DNA from: Streptomyces laurentii | GTDB taxonomy: Bacteria; Actinomycetota; Actinomycetes; Streptomycetales; Streptomycetaceae | Length of the DNA: 64,000 nucleotides | Reading direction: 5' to 3' | Assembly: GCA_002355495.1 (NCBI GenBank) | Contig: AP017424.1 | Coordinates: forward strand, 7,443,501-7,507,500 | Notes under the pieces: generated by a model | Told to the model about the DNA's origin: nothing | Seen by the model: the letters and a program-made list of their open reading frames with translations, nothing else | The model's database searches: none | Position numbers and translations under genes: made by a program | In this document: one piece after another, positions 36,537 through 45,205 of the stretch | Layout: the number at the start of each line of letters is the position of its first letter | How positions within the stretch are numbered: position 1 is the first letter of the stretch

Positions 36537-36648
36537 CTTTCTGCGGGGAACCCGGCAAGAGGCCGCCCCCACAACCCAACTCCTCCCTGTCCGAGGCGCC
36601 TTGTCGGGTCGGACAGACGGCAAAACGGCCATTGCACCGAGGGGATGC

Positions 36649-37092
36649 ATGTCGTTCGAAGAGGAGTGGAACCAGCTCAAGGCCGACGCTCTGCGCAGAC
36701 GCGAGACGAGCATGGCCCTCGCCTCCGCCGACGGACGGGGCGGCGGGGGTGGGGTGGCCGCGCCCCAGAACGGCGACCTGGGACTCCGCGACGCGCCCAT
36801 CCGCGCCAAGGCCTCGGGCTTGCGGGTCGCGAACGGCGAGGCGCGCGGAAAGACCAAACTGGACGACGCCCTCGCCGCCGCCATTCGGACACCCACCTTC
36901 GGGGCCCGCCGGCTTCGGCACGTTCATCGCCCGTGCGGCCCACCAGATCCGCGGCACGTCACGCTGCCCCCGAAGCTGCCGCGAGCCGCCGCCAGTCCGC
37001 CGACCGGCACGTTCTCCAGATCTCGCCGACTTCTACGGCGGCCGCGTCATCGACAACCAGTAACACCCGACGAACCCGAGAAGCATCAATGA
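36649..37092 (+). CDS. hypothetical protein, type VII-secretion-associated-like start, C-terminus probably aberrant
   Basis: ATG 36649 after GAGGGG. The first ~85 residues (MSFEEEWNQLKADALRRRET, then GLRDAPIRAKASGLRVANGE, KTKLDDALAAAI) read like the small acidic helical proteins encoded near WXG100/type VII genes in Streptomyces. After ~36900 the frame turns Arg/Pro/Ser-rich, while another frame reads GFGTFIARAAHQIRG and DLADFYGGRVIDNQ, implying an indel. Probably a broken gene. Confidence 0.45.
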   Translation: MSFEEEWNQLKADALRRRETSMALASADGRGGGGGVAAPQNGDLGLRDAPIRAKASGLRVANGEARGKTKLDDALAAAIRTPTFGARRLRHVHRPCGPPDPRHVTLPPKLPRAAASPPTGTFSRSRRLLRRPRHRQPVTPDEPEKHQ

Positions 37093-37109
37093 GCCTTTCC
37101 AACCTGGCG

Positions 37110-37380
37110 GTAGTGGCCACGAGTTGGACGCTCCTGCGCAACGACGAAGCTCCTGGTGGACGGTGTCACGACCAAGATCCACCGTGCTGCCAGGAGCCTC
37201 GCGTGCTTGTCTACCCGTCGTCGATCGACCTGTCCAGTCGCACCCTGCGATATCTGGCCGGACATCCGACCGGATCGCCGCCGACACCCCGTACCACTCC
37301 GGGAAACACAAACGCCACGGCATGAACGTCCAGGTCCTCACCGACCCGTTCGGACGCCTCCTCGGCACCGGTCCAGGAGG
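37110..37380 (+). pseudogene. IS5-family element remnant with internal deletion
   Basis: The element end (GCCACGAGTTGGACGCTCCT) is followed by VLVYPSSIDLSSRTLRYLAG, then a jump to DRIAADTPYHSGKHKRHGMN and VQVLTDPFGRLL. About two thirds of the transposase is deleted. Closest relatives in this window are at 24323-25100 and 53940-54610. Confidence 0.8.
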
Positions 37381-37435
37381 CCGCACCCGGACGCGGGCCG
37401 TCCGGGTGCGGTGCGCACCGTCGGCGCCCGGACGG

Positions 37436-40400
37436 TCAGGGGGCGAGGTGGTAGGCGTGCAGGATGGTCTGCTCCACGGTGCCGCCGTCGGTGCTGAGTG
37501 CCGTGGCCTTCAGGGAGACGAAGGAGCCGGAGCCCGCCGGCGGAGGAGTGATGGTGACGCGATGGCTCGCGGTGCCGTCCGAGCTGACCGGGGCGTCCTG
37601 CCATGTCGCGCCGTCGTCGAAGGAGACCTGCACGGTGAGGCTCTTGGTCGTGGACGCCTCGGCGCCGGCCTGCCGCTCCACCCGCGCGGTCAGTGTGTGC
37701 TCGGTACGGGCGGTCTGGTTGGTGGTGTCGACGGGGGCGAAGAAACGCACGACGTCCAGGGGCAGCGCGTCGGTGCGCACCGCACCGTCGTCGCCGGGTG
37801 CGACCGCGGCGGAGCGGAAGGTCCATGCCGCTTCCACCGTCGTCGACAGGGGCGTCCACGGCTCTCGGCGGGTGGCCCGGGCGGTCAGCCGGTAGGTGGC
37901 GGTGTCCTGGGGGACGGCGAAGGTGGCTCTGGGGGACTCGCTGGAGCCGAGCTGCTGCCCGTCCTTCGCCAGGGTGAGGTGCACGGTGTCCTGCAGCCAG
38001 TCGGGCATCGGGCCGCCGTAGTGCCTGGGGGCCGCGTCGCTGAACAGTTGCGGTTCCGCGCTGATGGTGCCGTCACTGGCGCGGCCGATCGACGGCGCGT
38101 CGTTCTTGACGGGCGCCAGGCCCGGGCCGATGACGGCGGCGTTCCACCGGTCGACGCAGGTGCCGCCGGCCGTGCACGAGACGGTGCCGGTCTGGGTGAC
38201 GGGCAGCGGCAGGTACTCGCCGCCCGCGCCGACGTGCTGGCTGAAGTACGTCTCGCGCAGCTGGCCGCGCACGGTCATGTACTCGGTGCGGGCGGCGGGC
38301 AGGGCGAAGTCCGGTTCGACGATGCTCATCCCGCCCAGACCGGACTCGGTGGGCCAGCTCGACGTGCTGCCGGCGGTACCGGGCCCTTGCGCGTAGTAGT
38401 GAGTCCTGACGGCGGCCAGGTCCTCGCGGGCGAGGCGGAAGGCCGGGTCGGGGAGGGAACCGGTGGTGAGCAGCAGCAGGTCGTAGCGGTCGGGCAGGCG
38501 TCCGTTCGATGCCTGCGTGCCGTTCTGGATGCTGCGGACGTAGAAGTCCAGGGCGCCGGCGGACGCCCGCTCGCCGGGCACGACGTAGAGGCGTCCGGGC
38601 CTGCCGAGCAGGGCGCTCTGGTCCGTGCACGGCTCGTCCTCGTCCGGGCGGTAGCAGTAGCCGACCGACAGCGAGTAGGGCTTCGCCCCGGGGTCCGGAA
38701 CGGCGACGGTGACCGGCTTGCCCTGCCGGGCGTCCACCGTGCGTCCGATGTCCTGGCGGACGTCCAGCTCCGGCTGGAGGAACATGGCCGACGTCGGTGC
38801 GGTGGTGTCGGTTCCGGGGGTGACCAGGGTGCCGCCGAGGTTGTAGCGGCCCTCCGGCACGCTTGCTGCGGCCTTGCCGTCGTTGAAGGTGAGGCCGAAC
38901 GTCCGGCCGTCGGCAAGGTTCGTCAACCGTACGGAGGAGAAGCCCTGTTCCCGTGAGCCCGGGCCCAGCGGTGCGCCGTTGCGGTCGACGGCCTCGACCG
39001 TGACCTGGCGCCGTACGGCCTCCTTGGTGACCGCGAAGGCCGGGCCGGTCACGACGGTGCCGCCCTCGGCGGTCGCGGTCAGACGTCCGCTGAAGGATGT
39101 GCCGGACGCCGCGGCGCCTGGGTCGATGGTGACCGTGGCCTGGGCCGTGCCTCCGGAGGGCACGGTCACAACGGTAGGCGACACGGCGAACAGCCCCTTC
39201 GGTCCCGGCTCGCCGTCCGGGCCTGTGGTGTCGGAGGCCACGGCGAGGGAGACCTCCGCCGAGCCGGTGTTGTGGTACGTGACGGTTCGGGCGACCGGTT
39301 CGGTGGCCTTCGGGTCGGCGAAGTACACGCCGGTGTCCTCGGCGGTGGCGAACACGCTCTGGGCGGTGGCCCGCGCCACGTCCAGGCGTCCGGCGCCCTG
39401 CTCGTACGCCCCCTGCCCGGCGATCGGCTTCGCCGAGGAGGTCAGGGCGGCCTTGAGCTGCGGTCCCTTCCAGTCCGGGTGTGCCTGGGCGAGCAGCGCC
39501 GCGGCGCCGGCGACGTGCGGCGTCGCCATCGAGGTGCCCGACAGGGCGGTGTAGTGGCCGCTGACCGGGTTGTCGCCGTCGGTGCCGGCCGCGCGGGCCG
39601 CGACGACGCCGATACCAGGCGCCGTCAGGTCGGGCTTGACCGCGTGATCGCCCGGTCGCGGCCCCTGGCTCGACAGGCCGGCGAGCGTGTCGTCGCGTTC
39701 GACGGCGCCCACGGTCAGGGCCGCGTCAGCCGTACCGGGCGCGCTGACCGTACCGGGGCGTCCGAGGTTGCCGGCCGCTACGACGAACAGCGTGCCGTGA
39801 CTCGCGGAGAGGTTGTCGACGGCCTGCGAGAGGGGGTCGGTTCCGTCGGTGACGGCGCCGGACAGGCTGAGGTTGACGATGGGCGCGCGCGCGGCGGCCC
39901 ACTCCATCCCTTGCAGGACCCACGACTCCTGCCCACCGCCGTTGTCGTCCAGCACCTTGCCGACCAGCAGTTCGGCGTCGGGGGCCATACCCCGGTAGCG
40001 GCCGTCGGACGCGGCACCGTCCCCCGCGATGGTGGAGGCCACGTGCGTGCCATGACCGTCGCCGTCGGACACACCGCTGCCCTGCGTGAAGTCCGCCGAC
40101 TCGCCGATCGATCCGGAGAAGTCGGGGTGCGTGGAGTCGATGCCGGTGTCCAGCACGGCGACCTTCACGCCTTTTCCGGTCCAGCCGGACTTCCAGGACT
40201 GCGGCGCACCGACCTGGGCCGTGCTGCGGTCCAGGCTGACGCCGACCTTGCCGTCGAGCCAGACCTTGGCCACGCCCGGGGCGAGAGCCGCCGCCGGCCT
40301 GCCCTTCGACACGGCGGGGCCCCACTGCTTCCAGACCTGGGACACCCGCTTCTTGTCGGCCCGCAGCGCCGCGCCGCGCATGCTCGCCAGGGTACGCACG

Positions 40401-40858
40401 GACGTCACCCCGGCCGACGGTCGCGGTGCGGCTTTCCCGCCGGCCGCCTTGTCGTAGGTGACGATCAGCGGCAACCGCGGGCTGTGGGCGTCGTCGTACC
40501 CCTGGGCCACGAGTCCCGTGATGTCGAACAGTCGCGGGTCCAGGTACCCGGCGCGCAGCGGTGCCACCGCGTCCTGCGGGACCAGCGACAGCGAATCCCC
40601 GCCGCCCTGCTGGGTGAACGCGATGTCCTCGCGCCCGGGGCCGGGCAGTACGGCGACCACTGACACCGTGCCGTCGGCGCCGACCCGGGCGGTGACCTCG
40701 TCGCCCGTGATGAGCGTCACCTTCACCACGGACCCCGCCCCGGCAGCCGCGGCCGTGTGGGGTGGGGCCGCTCCGGCGGGCGGCGCGGCCGCCGTGCCGG
40801 TCAGCAGTGCGGCCAGCACGACGGCGGTCGGCGGGCCTGTTCTCCGTATGCCTCGCAT
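37436..40858 (-). CDS. large secreted subtilisin-like serine protease (S8)
   Basis: 1140 residues; the ATG at 40858 is preceded by GAGAGGA. A Sec signal peptide (hydrophobic, ending PAGAAPP) is followed by a prodomain. The S8 domain has VAVLDTGIDSTHPDF (Asp), DGDGHGTHVASTIAGDG (His), the oxyanion region VVAAGNLGRPGT, and LSGTSMATPHVAGAAALLAQ (Ser). About 600 residues of beta-rich C-terminal domains follow and end at HAYHLAP. It is divergent from a sigma/anti-sigma pair across a 32-bp inverted repeat, suggesting that the sigma factor controls it. Confidence 0.95.
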   Translation of the reverse strand: MRGIRRTGPPTAVVLAALLTGTAAAPPAGAAPPHTAAAAGAGSVVKVTLITGDEVTARVGADGTVSVVAVLPGPGREDIAFTQQGGGDSLSLVPQDAVAPLRAGYLDPRLFDITGLVAQGYDDAHSPRLPLIVTYDKAAGGKAAPRPSAGVTSVRTLASMRGAALRADKKRVSQVWKQWGPAVSKGRPAAALAPGVAKVWLDGKVGVSLDRSTAQVGAPQSWKSGWTGKGVKVAVLDTGIDSTHPDFSGSIGESADFTQGSGVSDGDGHGTHVASTIAGDGAASDGRYRGMAPDAELLVGKVLDDNGGGQESWVLQGMEWAAARAPIVNLSLSGAVTDGTDPLSQAVDNLSASHGTLFVVAAGNLGRPGTVSAPGTADAALTVGAVERDDTLAGLSSQGPRPGDHAVKPDLTAPGIGVVAARAAGTDGDNPVSGHYTALSGTSMATPHVAGAAALLAQAHPDWKGPQLKAALTSSAKPIAGQGAYEQGAGRLDVARATAQSVFATAEDTGVYFADPKATEPVARTVTYHNTGSAEVSLAVASDTTGPDGEPGPKGLFAVSPTVVTVPSGGTAQATVTIDPGAAASGTSFSGRLTATAEGGTVVTGPAFAVTKEAVRRQVTVEAVDRNGAPLGPGSREQGFSSVRLTNLADGRTFGLTFNDGKAAASVPEGRYNLGGTLVTPGTDTTAPTSAMFLQPELDVRQDIGRTVDARQGKPVTVAVPDPGAKPYSLSVGYCYRPDEDEPCTDQSALLGRPGRLYVVPGERASAGALDFYVRSIQNGTQASNGRLPDRYDLLLLTTGSLPDPAFRLAREDLAAVRTHYYAQGPGTAGSTSSWPTESGLGGMSIVEPDFALPAARTEYMTVRGQLRETYFSQHVGAGGEYLPLPVTQTGTVSCTAGGTCVDRWNAAVIGPGLAPVKNDAPSIGRASDGTISAEPQLFSDAAPRHYGGPMPDWLQDTVHLTLAKDGQQLGSSESPRATFAVPQDTATYRLTARATRREPWTPLSTTVEAAWTFRSAAVAPGDDGAVRTDALPLDVVRFFAPVDTTNQTARTEHTLTARVERQAGAEASTTKSLTVQVSFDDGATWQDAPVSSDGTASHRVTITPPPAGSGSFVSLKATALSTDGGTVEQTILHAYHLAP

Positions 40859-40959
40859 CCGTGTCCTCTCGATCGCGCGGCCCCGCGGGAGCGTCCGCCC
40901 GCATGACACGGGCGGACGCTCCGGACGCGGGCGCCGCTCGCTTCCATGTCTCGACAGGA

Positions 40960-41062
40960 CGACGGAGCGGGCAGGGCGCGGGGATGTCACGGGGTGCCGG
41001 GAAAAAATAATCCGGAGAGATCTCACTGCTCGTGACATCCCCGCGCCCGGCCCGCTCCGTCG
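40960..41062. promoter_or_regulatory. long inverted repeat between protease and sigma factor genes
   Basis: Arms 40960-40991 and 41031-41062 are 32 bp each with one mismatch. Each contains GGATGTCACG in opposite orientation. Between them is an AT-rich core (GGGAAAAAATAATCC) that is unusual in this GC-rich DNA. Placed between divergent genes, the arms could give each gene the same promoter or operator. Confidence 0.7.
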
Positions 41063-41090
41063 AAGGGGCAGAGACGAACGGAGACACCCA

Positions 41091-41642
41091 TTGCGTACCG
41101 GTGACCTGGAGGAATTCCGCGGCTTCGCCGAGGAGCGGCTGGTGCACCTGCGCCGCACCGCTTACCTGATGTGCGGTGACTGGCACCACGCCGAGGACAT
41201 CACGCAGACGGCGCTGGCGAAGCTGTACGCCGTGTGGGGGCGGCGGCGCCAGATACGGAACCTGGAGGCGTACACCCACCGCGTACTGACCCGGGCCTGC
41301 GTCGACCACATGCGCAGGCGCTGGCGTCGCGAACAGCCCTCCTGCGTACTGCCCGACAGTGCCGAGCCCTGCGCGGACCCGGCGCTGGGACTCCAGGTGC
41401 GCGCCGCGCTGGCCGTCCTGCCGCCTCGGCAGCGGACGGTGGTGGTGCTGCGCTACTGGGCCGATCTGGACATCGCCGCGACCGCCGCGGCCATGGGCTG
41501 CTCCACCGGCACGGTGAAGAGCCACGCCGCGCGGGCGTTGGACCGCCTGCGCTCCCTCCTGGGGGACGACGCGGACGCCGACATGTTCGGGGCGTTCGCT
41601 CCTCCAGCCGATTCCAGCCGAAAGATGGTTGCACTGCGATGA
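41091..41642 (+). CDS. SigE-family RNA polymerase sigma factor
   Basis: 183 residues from TTG 41091, 6 bases after GGAGA. Region 2: LRRTAYLMCGDWHHAEDITQ then TALAKLYAVW; region 4: LAVLPPRQRTVVVLRYWADL then IAATAAAMGCSTGTVKSHAA. The group (SigE-like) is typical of Streptomyces. Its stop overlaps the ATG of the next gene (ATGA), which encodes a membrane protein likely to be its anti-sigma partner. Confidence 0.9.
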   Translation: MRTGDLEEFRGFAEERLVHLRRTAYLMCGDWHHAEDITQTALAKLYAVWGRRRQIRNLEAYTHRVLTRACVDHMRRRWRREQPSCVLPDSAEPCADPALGLQVRAALAVLPPRQRTVVVLRYWADLDIAATAAAMGCSTGTVKSHAARALDRLRSLLGDDADADMFGAFAPPADSSRKMVALR

Positions 41643-42451
41643 ACGACCACGATGTCAAGACCCTTCTGGAGGTCGGGCTCCACGGCGAGCCGCCCCTGCG
41701 GACCAGCGTGGAAACGGTGGTCACGGCCGGACGGCGCAGCCGTGTCCGCCGCCGTGGAGCACTCGCCGGAGTGGGCCTGACCGCAGGGGTCGCGGTGGCC
41801 GCCCTGGCACTGGTCGTGCCCGGCGCCGGCCCGGGCGCGACCCCGTCCGCCGCGGCCGACCCGCTCGTCGGGCCGCTGGTGCCCGCCGCGGCCGACAGCG
41901 CGGCGCCGCGAAGCCTGCGGCCCGACACCTTCGGGCCGGGAACCGAGCACACGACCCGGTGGAGCAGCGAGCGGCTCGCCGCCACCCTGGTCGGGCTGCT
42001 GCCGCCGGGCGGGGCGACCGTCTCGGAGGCGGACATCCCCGGCCGGACCTATCGCGTTCAATGGGACGGCGGGACCGGCCCGGTGGAGTTCGTCGGTGGA
42101 GCGGAATACACCGCCAAGGCCCCGCGGGTACCGCTCTGCGCGAGTATCACGATGCCGAAGGTCGCCCCCCGGCCGGGCGCACCTGCTCCGCGTGACACCG
42201 CCCCGGCGAGTGACTGTCGGGTGGTGGAACTCGCCGACGGAGCACGGGCGGAGGCCGTGACGCTGCGGTTCCCCCGGGACGGACAGTCGTCCTCGTACGT
42301 CCGGGTGCTGCGCAAGGACGGCCGGACAGTGTCCCTTCAGCAGTGGACGGGCCGACCGGACGCCGAGGGGGCGCCCGGCACGCGGTCACAGCCGCAGCTG
42401 GACACCACCGCGCTGCTGAAGATCGCGAACGACCCCGCCTGGACGTTCTGA
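41639..42451 (+). CDS. membrane-anchored putative anti-sigma/regulatory protein
   Basis: 270 residues. A short cytoplasmic N-terminus (MNDHDVKTLLEVGLHGEPPL) is followed by one membrane helix at ~45-62 (LAGVGLTAGVAVAALALVVP) and an extracellular domain. Topology and coupling (ATGA) fit the partner proteins of SigE-like sigma factors. No zinc-binding HxxxCxxC motif is seen, so an unusual anti-sigma class if it is one. Confidence 0.7.
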   Translation: MNDHDVKTLLEVGLHGEPPLRTSVETVVTAGRRSRVRRRGALAGVGLTAGVAVAALALVVPGAGPGATPSAAADPLVGPLVPAAADSAAPRSLRPDTFGPGTEHTTRWSSERLAATLVGLLPPGGATVSEADIPGRTYRVQWDGGTGPVEFVGGAEYTAKAPRVPLCASITMPKVAPRPGAPAPRDTAPASDCRVVELADGARAEAVTLRFPRDGQSSSYVRVLRKDGRTVSLQQWTGRPDAEGAPGTRSQPQLDTTALLKIANDPAWTF

Positions 42452-43109
42452 CCTGTGCATGCCCCGGCCCTGCCGCCTCGATCGGGCAGGGCCGGTGGTG
42501 TCCGGCTGCGGCCGAGGACCGTGAGACGGGCCCCCGCCCGGCCGGTACCGACGGGAAGGCGCCGGCGTGTTCTGTTCGTCTGGTCACCGTTCGCGGCACC
42601 GCGCCCGGACATCGCGTATCGCGCGTGATTCGCGGTGGCGGGGAGGGACGCGCGCGCTGGAGGTGGTGATCCGGAACCGCGAATGAGGTGGTGGCGGCGA
42701 TGCCGTACGAGACGTCGGCCCGGCGTGCGGCCGAGCCATGGCCACGCCGGCATCGGCGTGGCCATGGCTCGGTTTCGTTCGCCTCGTCCGGTGCCGATTC
42801 GCCGGCCTGCCCGGGCCGCGTGACGGTACGGGCGTGGGGACGGGCGGCGTCGTGGCAGCGGCGGCGGCGTGGCCTTCAGCCGGGTGCCCGGTGTCCGGGG
42901 TCTCCCCAGGCCCGCCGGTGCCGAGGGGGCGCGTCGCAAGACGCCGGCCGTGGATGGGCGCGTCAGAGATCCGTAAGCGGCGTATGGAATACGTCAGCGC
43001 CGCTTCTCCTCCGTACGGGGGCCGACGCAAGATCATTCTCGGCCTCGGAACCGGGGCCGAGTGAACACCCGGGAGCGGTGGAAACCGCTGCCGGGGAAGA
43101 GGAGTGGTC
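42452..43109. other. intergenic region with a strong hairpin
   Basis: About 650 bases. The only clear structure is the terminator hairpin at 42731-42772. The right end holds the leader of the peptide gene, with GAAGAGGAG as ribosome-binding site at 43096-43104. No other gene is supported. Confidence 0.5.
42731..42772 (+). terminator. perfect 19-bp stem hairpin
   Basis: Arms 42731-42749 and 42754-42772 pair perfectly around a GCAT loop and are followed by TTTCGTT on the plus strand. Probably ends transcription from the sigma/anti-sigma operon and insulates the peptide cassette. Confidence 0.75.
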
Positions 43110-43301
43110 ATGTCGAATTCCCAGGCCGTAGAGCCGTCGAAGCGCGCGGAGATCTCCAAGCGTGCCGCGCTGAGTGTGGCGGCGCTCGCCGTTGCCGGAG
43201 GGGCGTTCTTCGTGCCGTCGGTCGGAGATGCCGCCGCATCCCCGACCGACGGCACGAAGATCGAGGCCGCGTGCCCGGAGTGCTTCCCCGACGTCATGTG
43301 A
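43110..43301 (+). CDS. small secreted-type peptide, candidate precursor for the JmjC proteins
   Basis: 63 residues; ATG 43110 lies 5 bases after GGAG in GAAGAGGAG. A charged N-terminus (SKRAEISKRA) precedes a hydrophobic segment at ~19-37 (LSVAALAVAGGAFFVP) and an AAAS cleavage-like site at ~41-44. The last ~20 residues are SPTDGTKIEAACPECFPDVM with a CPEC pair (Cys55, Cys58). It is immediately followed by two JmjC/cupin-4 genes on the same strand, which is why a modified-peptide (RiPP-like) role is proposed. Alternatively it is a small exported metal- or thiol-binding peptide. Confidence 0.65.
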   Translation: MSNSQAVEPSKRAEISKRAALSVAALAVAGGAFFVPSVGDAAASPTDGTKIEAACPECFPDVM

Positions 43302-43398
43302 CCGGCTGACCCATGCGCACGCGAGTGCGCGCGAGCACGTCCGGGACCCGCCGGTGCCTACCGGTACCGGCGGGTCCCCTCAGGGAAGGGCCGAAACA

Positions 43399-44268
43399 AT
43401 GGACTGGCTGGAGCGGTGCGTACCGGATGCGGAGCAGCTCCTGGGTACGTACTGGCGGAAGGAACCGGTGCTTCTGCGGCCGCGGAACCCGCCGTTGGAG
43501 GTGCTGACACTCACGGACGTGGACGCACTCCTCGACGCGGGGCTGCTGCGCGTTCCGTACGTCGGCCTGTACACCGCGCAGGGGAAAATCGACGACGAGC
43601 GTTTCTGCCCGACGCGCGTCGTCACCGGGAGCCCTGCCCAGGGGTACGTCGACGCGGCGGCGGTCCGGCGACTGATCGATGAGGAGCGGGCGACCCTGCA
43701 GTTCCGCTACGTCGACCAGTGGCATCCCCCGGTGCGTGAACTCACGAGGGGCGTCGCCGAGCGGCTCGGCCGACTTGTCGAGGCGTTCTTCTTCCTGAGC
43801 CGTCCCGGCCGCCGGGGTCCGGTGCACCGGGACGACGGGGACCTGCTGGCCATTCAGCTCAGCGGCGCCAAGCACTGGCAGGTGTACGCGGGTCCGGCCG
43901 ACGGCGACTGGGCCCCGGTCCGCGAGGAGAATCCGGGAGCGCCACTGCTGGACACGGTCCTGGAGGCCGGTGAGGTGTTGTACGTACCCAGAGGTTTCGC
44001 GCACACGGCCACGGCCGTGGGCGACTCCTCGTCGGCTCATCTGACGGTGGTCGTGAGGGAAGCCGGTGCGGAGCACCTGCGCGCCGCTCTGCTGACGCGG
44101 ATCGTCGACGGCCTGACTCTGCCGGGCCGCCCACTGGACGACGACGCCCTGCTGCGCACCGCGGCCGACCTCCTGGACCATCTGGGCACGCGGCTTGACG
44201 CGGTCACCCCGGAGGATGTCATCGGCCAGGCACGGCCGCGTGCGTACAGCAACCGTCAGACCGTCTGA
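43399..44268 (+). CDS. JmjC/cupin-4 family 2OG-Fe(II) oxygenase, metal site intact
   Basis: 289 residues from ATG 43399 (GGGAAGGG upstream). The beta-helix fold carries His143-x-Asp145 (GPVHRDDGDLLAIQ) and distal His202 (YVPRGFAHTATAV), the complete iron triad of ROXA/YcfD-type protein hydroxylases. It is shorter than the bacterial ribosomal oxygenases (~370-400), lacking most of the C-terminal winged-helix. Second gene of the peptide cassette, so its likely substrate is the 63-residue peptide. Confidence 0.85.
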   Translation: MDWLERCVPDAEQLLGTYWRKEPVLLRPRNPPLEVLTLTDVDALLDAGLLRVPYVGLYTAQGKIDDERFCPTRVVTGSPAQGYVDAAAVRRLIDEERATLQFRYVDQWHPPVRELTRGVAERLGRLVEAFFFLSRPGRRGPVHRDDGDLLAIQLSGAKHWQVYAGPADGDWAPVREENPGAPLLDTVLEAGEVLYVPRGFAHTATAVGDSSSAHLTVVVREAGAEHLRAALLTRIVDGLTLPGRPLDDDALLRTAADLLDHLGTRLDAVTPEDVIGQARPRAYSNRQTV

Positions 44269-44302
44269 TCAGGCCGACGGCATGGAGCGTGGAGAGGCAA
44301 CG

Positions 44303-45205
44303 ATGGACCCGCTTGCACGATTCGTGGACGACGAGCAGGTGTTCCACCACACCCTGTGGCGCCGCACACCCGCCGTACTGCACCCCCGCACACCCCCGAT
44401 GGAGACACTGACGGTCGCCGAGCTGGACGGGATCCTGGACGCGGGTCTCCTCACCACCCCCTACGCGACGCTTGTGCGCGAGGACGGTCCTGTACCGGAG
44501 GAGCGTTACTGTTCCCCCCGTGTCGTCCAGGGCGGGATCGACAACCGCCACGTGGATGCCGGGGCGGTGCGCCGGCTGATCGGCGAGGAGGGAGCCGTGC
44601 TCCTTCTGCGGTACGTCGACCAGTGGCACGCCGGTGTACGGGAGCTGGCCGACGGGCTCGCGGAGTGCTTTCAACGCCAGGTGGAGGCGTTCTTCCTCTT
44701 CACCCCGCCGGGGACCCGGGGCCGTCCCGCGCACCGCGTCGACGCCGACGTGCTGGCCGTGCAGATACACGGCTCGGAGCGGTGGCGTGTGTATCCGGGA
44801 CCGCTCGACGGGAACTGGCGGCCCGAGCGCGTCGACGGCGACCCGGGCGATCCGCTGCTGGACGTGGTTCTGCGTCAGGGCGAAGTCCTCTACGTACCGA
44901 GGGGGTTCGCGTATGTGGCCGAAGCCACCGGGGGGAGCGCCTCCGCTCGCCTCTCGTTCACGGTCCGCGAGGCCGGTTCCGCCCACTTGTACGCCGTTCT
45001 TGAGGCACTCCTGCTGGACGGCGACGGTTTGCCCGCCCGGCCCAACGATGACGCAGCGCTGTCCGGAGCCGCGAGCGACCTCATCGCACACTGCCATCGC
45101 ACACTCGCCGGCCTCACGCCGGAAGAGCTGGTACGTCTGGCCCGGGGCGCGATGCGCCGCGAACGGCACGCCGTCGGCGGCACGTTGAGCGCACTGCCGG
45201 CCTGA
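44303..45205 (+). CDS. JmjC/cupin-4 paralogue with degenerate metal site (pseudoenzyme)
   Basis: 300 residues from ATG 44303 (GGAGAGG upstream). It aligns along its whole length with the preceding gene (YRYVDQWHxxVRELxxGxAE, QVEAFF, EVLYVPRGFA), so it is a tandem duplicate. The metal ligands are lost: the HxD is His144-Arg-Val146 (PAHRVDAD), and the distal His is Tyr204 (PRGFAYVAEA). It therefore probably cannot bind iron and may act as a substrate-binding or regulatory partner of the active copy. Confidence 0.8.
   Translation: MDPLARFVDDEQVFHHTLWRRTPAVLHPRTPPMETLTVAELDGILDAGLLTTPYATLVREDGPVPEERYCSPRVVQGGIDNRHVDAGAVRRLIGEEGAVLLLRYVDQWHAGVRELADGLAECFQRQVEAFFLFTPPGTRGRPAHRVDADVLAVQIHGSERWRVYPGPLDGNWRPERVDGDPGDPLLDVVLRQGEVLYVPRGFAYVAEATGGSASARLSFTVREAGSAHLYAVLEALLLDGDGLPARPNDDAALSGAASDLIAHCHRTLAGLTPEELVRLARGAMRRERHAVGGTLSALPA

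Noticed and set aside
36649..37092. Intact type VII secretion accessory gene
   Set aside because: Only the first ~85 residues look family-like; the remainder is in an aberrant frame and no WXG100 or EccC gene is nearby.
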